Assembly: GCA_019241805.1 (NCBI GenBank)
Contig: JAFAWL010000080.1
Span: 1-5,294 of the forward strand
Source: Actinomycetota bacterium
GTDB lineage: Bacteria; Actinomycetota; Actinomycetes; Mycobacteriales; Jatrophihabitantaceae
Reading direction: 5' to 3'
Length of the DNA: 5,294 bases
Shown here: positions 5,280 through 5,294 of the stretch, in pieces
Layout of the letters: each line of letters begins with the position of its first letter
How positions within the stretch are numbered: position 1 is the first letter of the stretch
Program-made: the position numbers and the translations under genes
The notes under the pieces: generated by a model
Told to the model about the DNA's origin: nothing
Database searches by the model: none
Seen by the model: only the letters and a program-made list of their open reading frames with translations

Positions 5280-5294
5280 TTTCGTCGCGAATTC

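Noticed and set aside
5289..5294. GAATTC (EcoRI site) as the last six bases, suggesting a cloned-fragment end
   Set aside because: A single site at one end, with no matching site at the other, can be chance; nothing vector-like is seen.

Overview
The window looks like chromosomal DNA from a high-GC actinomycete. GC is high throughout, third codon positions are G/C-rich, GTG starts are common, and the gene set resembles the Mycobacterium tuberculosis Rv0985c-Rv0995 neighbourhood (mscL, serine-rich zinc-ribbon protein, 5-formyltetrahydrofolate cyclo-ligase, moeA, rimJ). SAF-domain and FmdB genes sit together between mscL and the cyclo-ligase, as I recall for several non-mycobacterial actinomycete lineages. 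Genus cannot be decided from the sequence.

Leftward block (minus strand, transcribed from about 3226 towards 1): 5-formyltetrahydrofolate cyclo-ligase (3226-2675), an FmdB-type zinc-ribbon protein with a Ser-rich tail (2593-2210), a membrane-anchored SAF/CpaB-like protein (about 2099 or 2120 to 1452), the mechanosensitive channel MscL (1400-975), and a secreted serine hydrolase of the class A beta-lactamase fold (872 to beyond the left edge). The hydrolase has an apparent one-base deletion at a C5 run (117-121), which is either a sequence error or a real frameshift.

Rightward block (plus strand): moeA (3400-4638) and a RimJ-type GNAT acetyltransferase (4642-5259), separated by only 3 bases. 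In M. tuberculosis galU lies between the cyclo-ligase and moeA. Here there is only a 173-bp divergent spacer, which carries three imperfect 21-bp direct repeats.

The strongest regulatory signal is a near-consensus CIRCE element (2630-2656), the operator of the heat-shock repressor HrcA, directly upstream of the FmdB-type gene. Together with the four-cysteine zinc ribbon and disordered Ser-rich C-terminus, it suggests this gene is the counterpart of Rv0991c (Ruc), the redox-regulated chaperone, under HrcA control. A strong 12-bp-stem hairpin (1417-1451) begins right after the SAF gene stop codon and ends just ahead of the mscL ribosome binding site.

No tRNA, rRNA, insertion sequence, CRISPR array or phage gene was seen, and no intergenic stretch exceeds 300 bases. 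Most of the window is ordinary housekeeping and stress-response chromosome. I see no convincing new multi-gene system; the items worth following up are regulatory.
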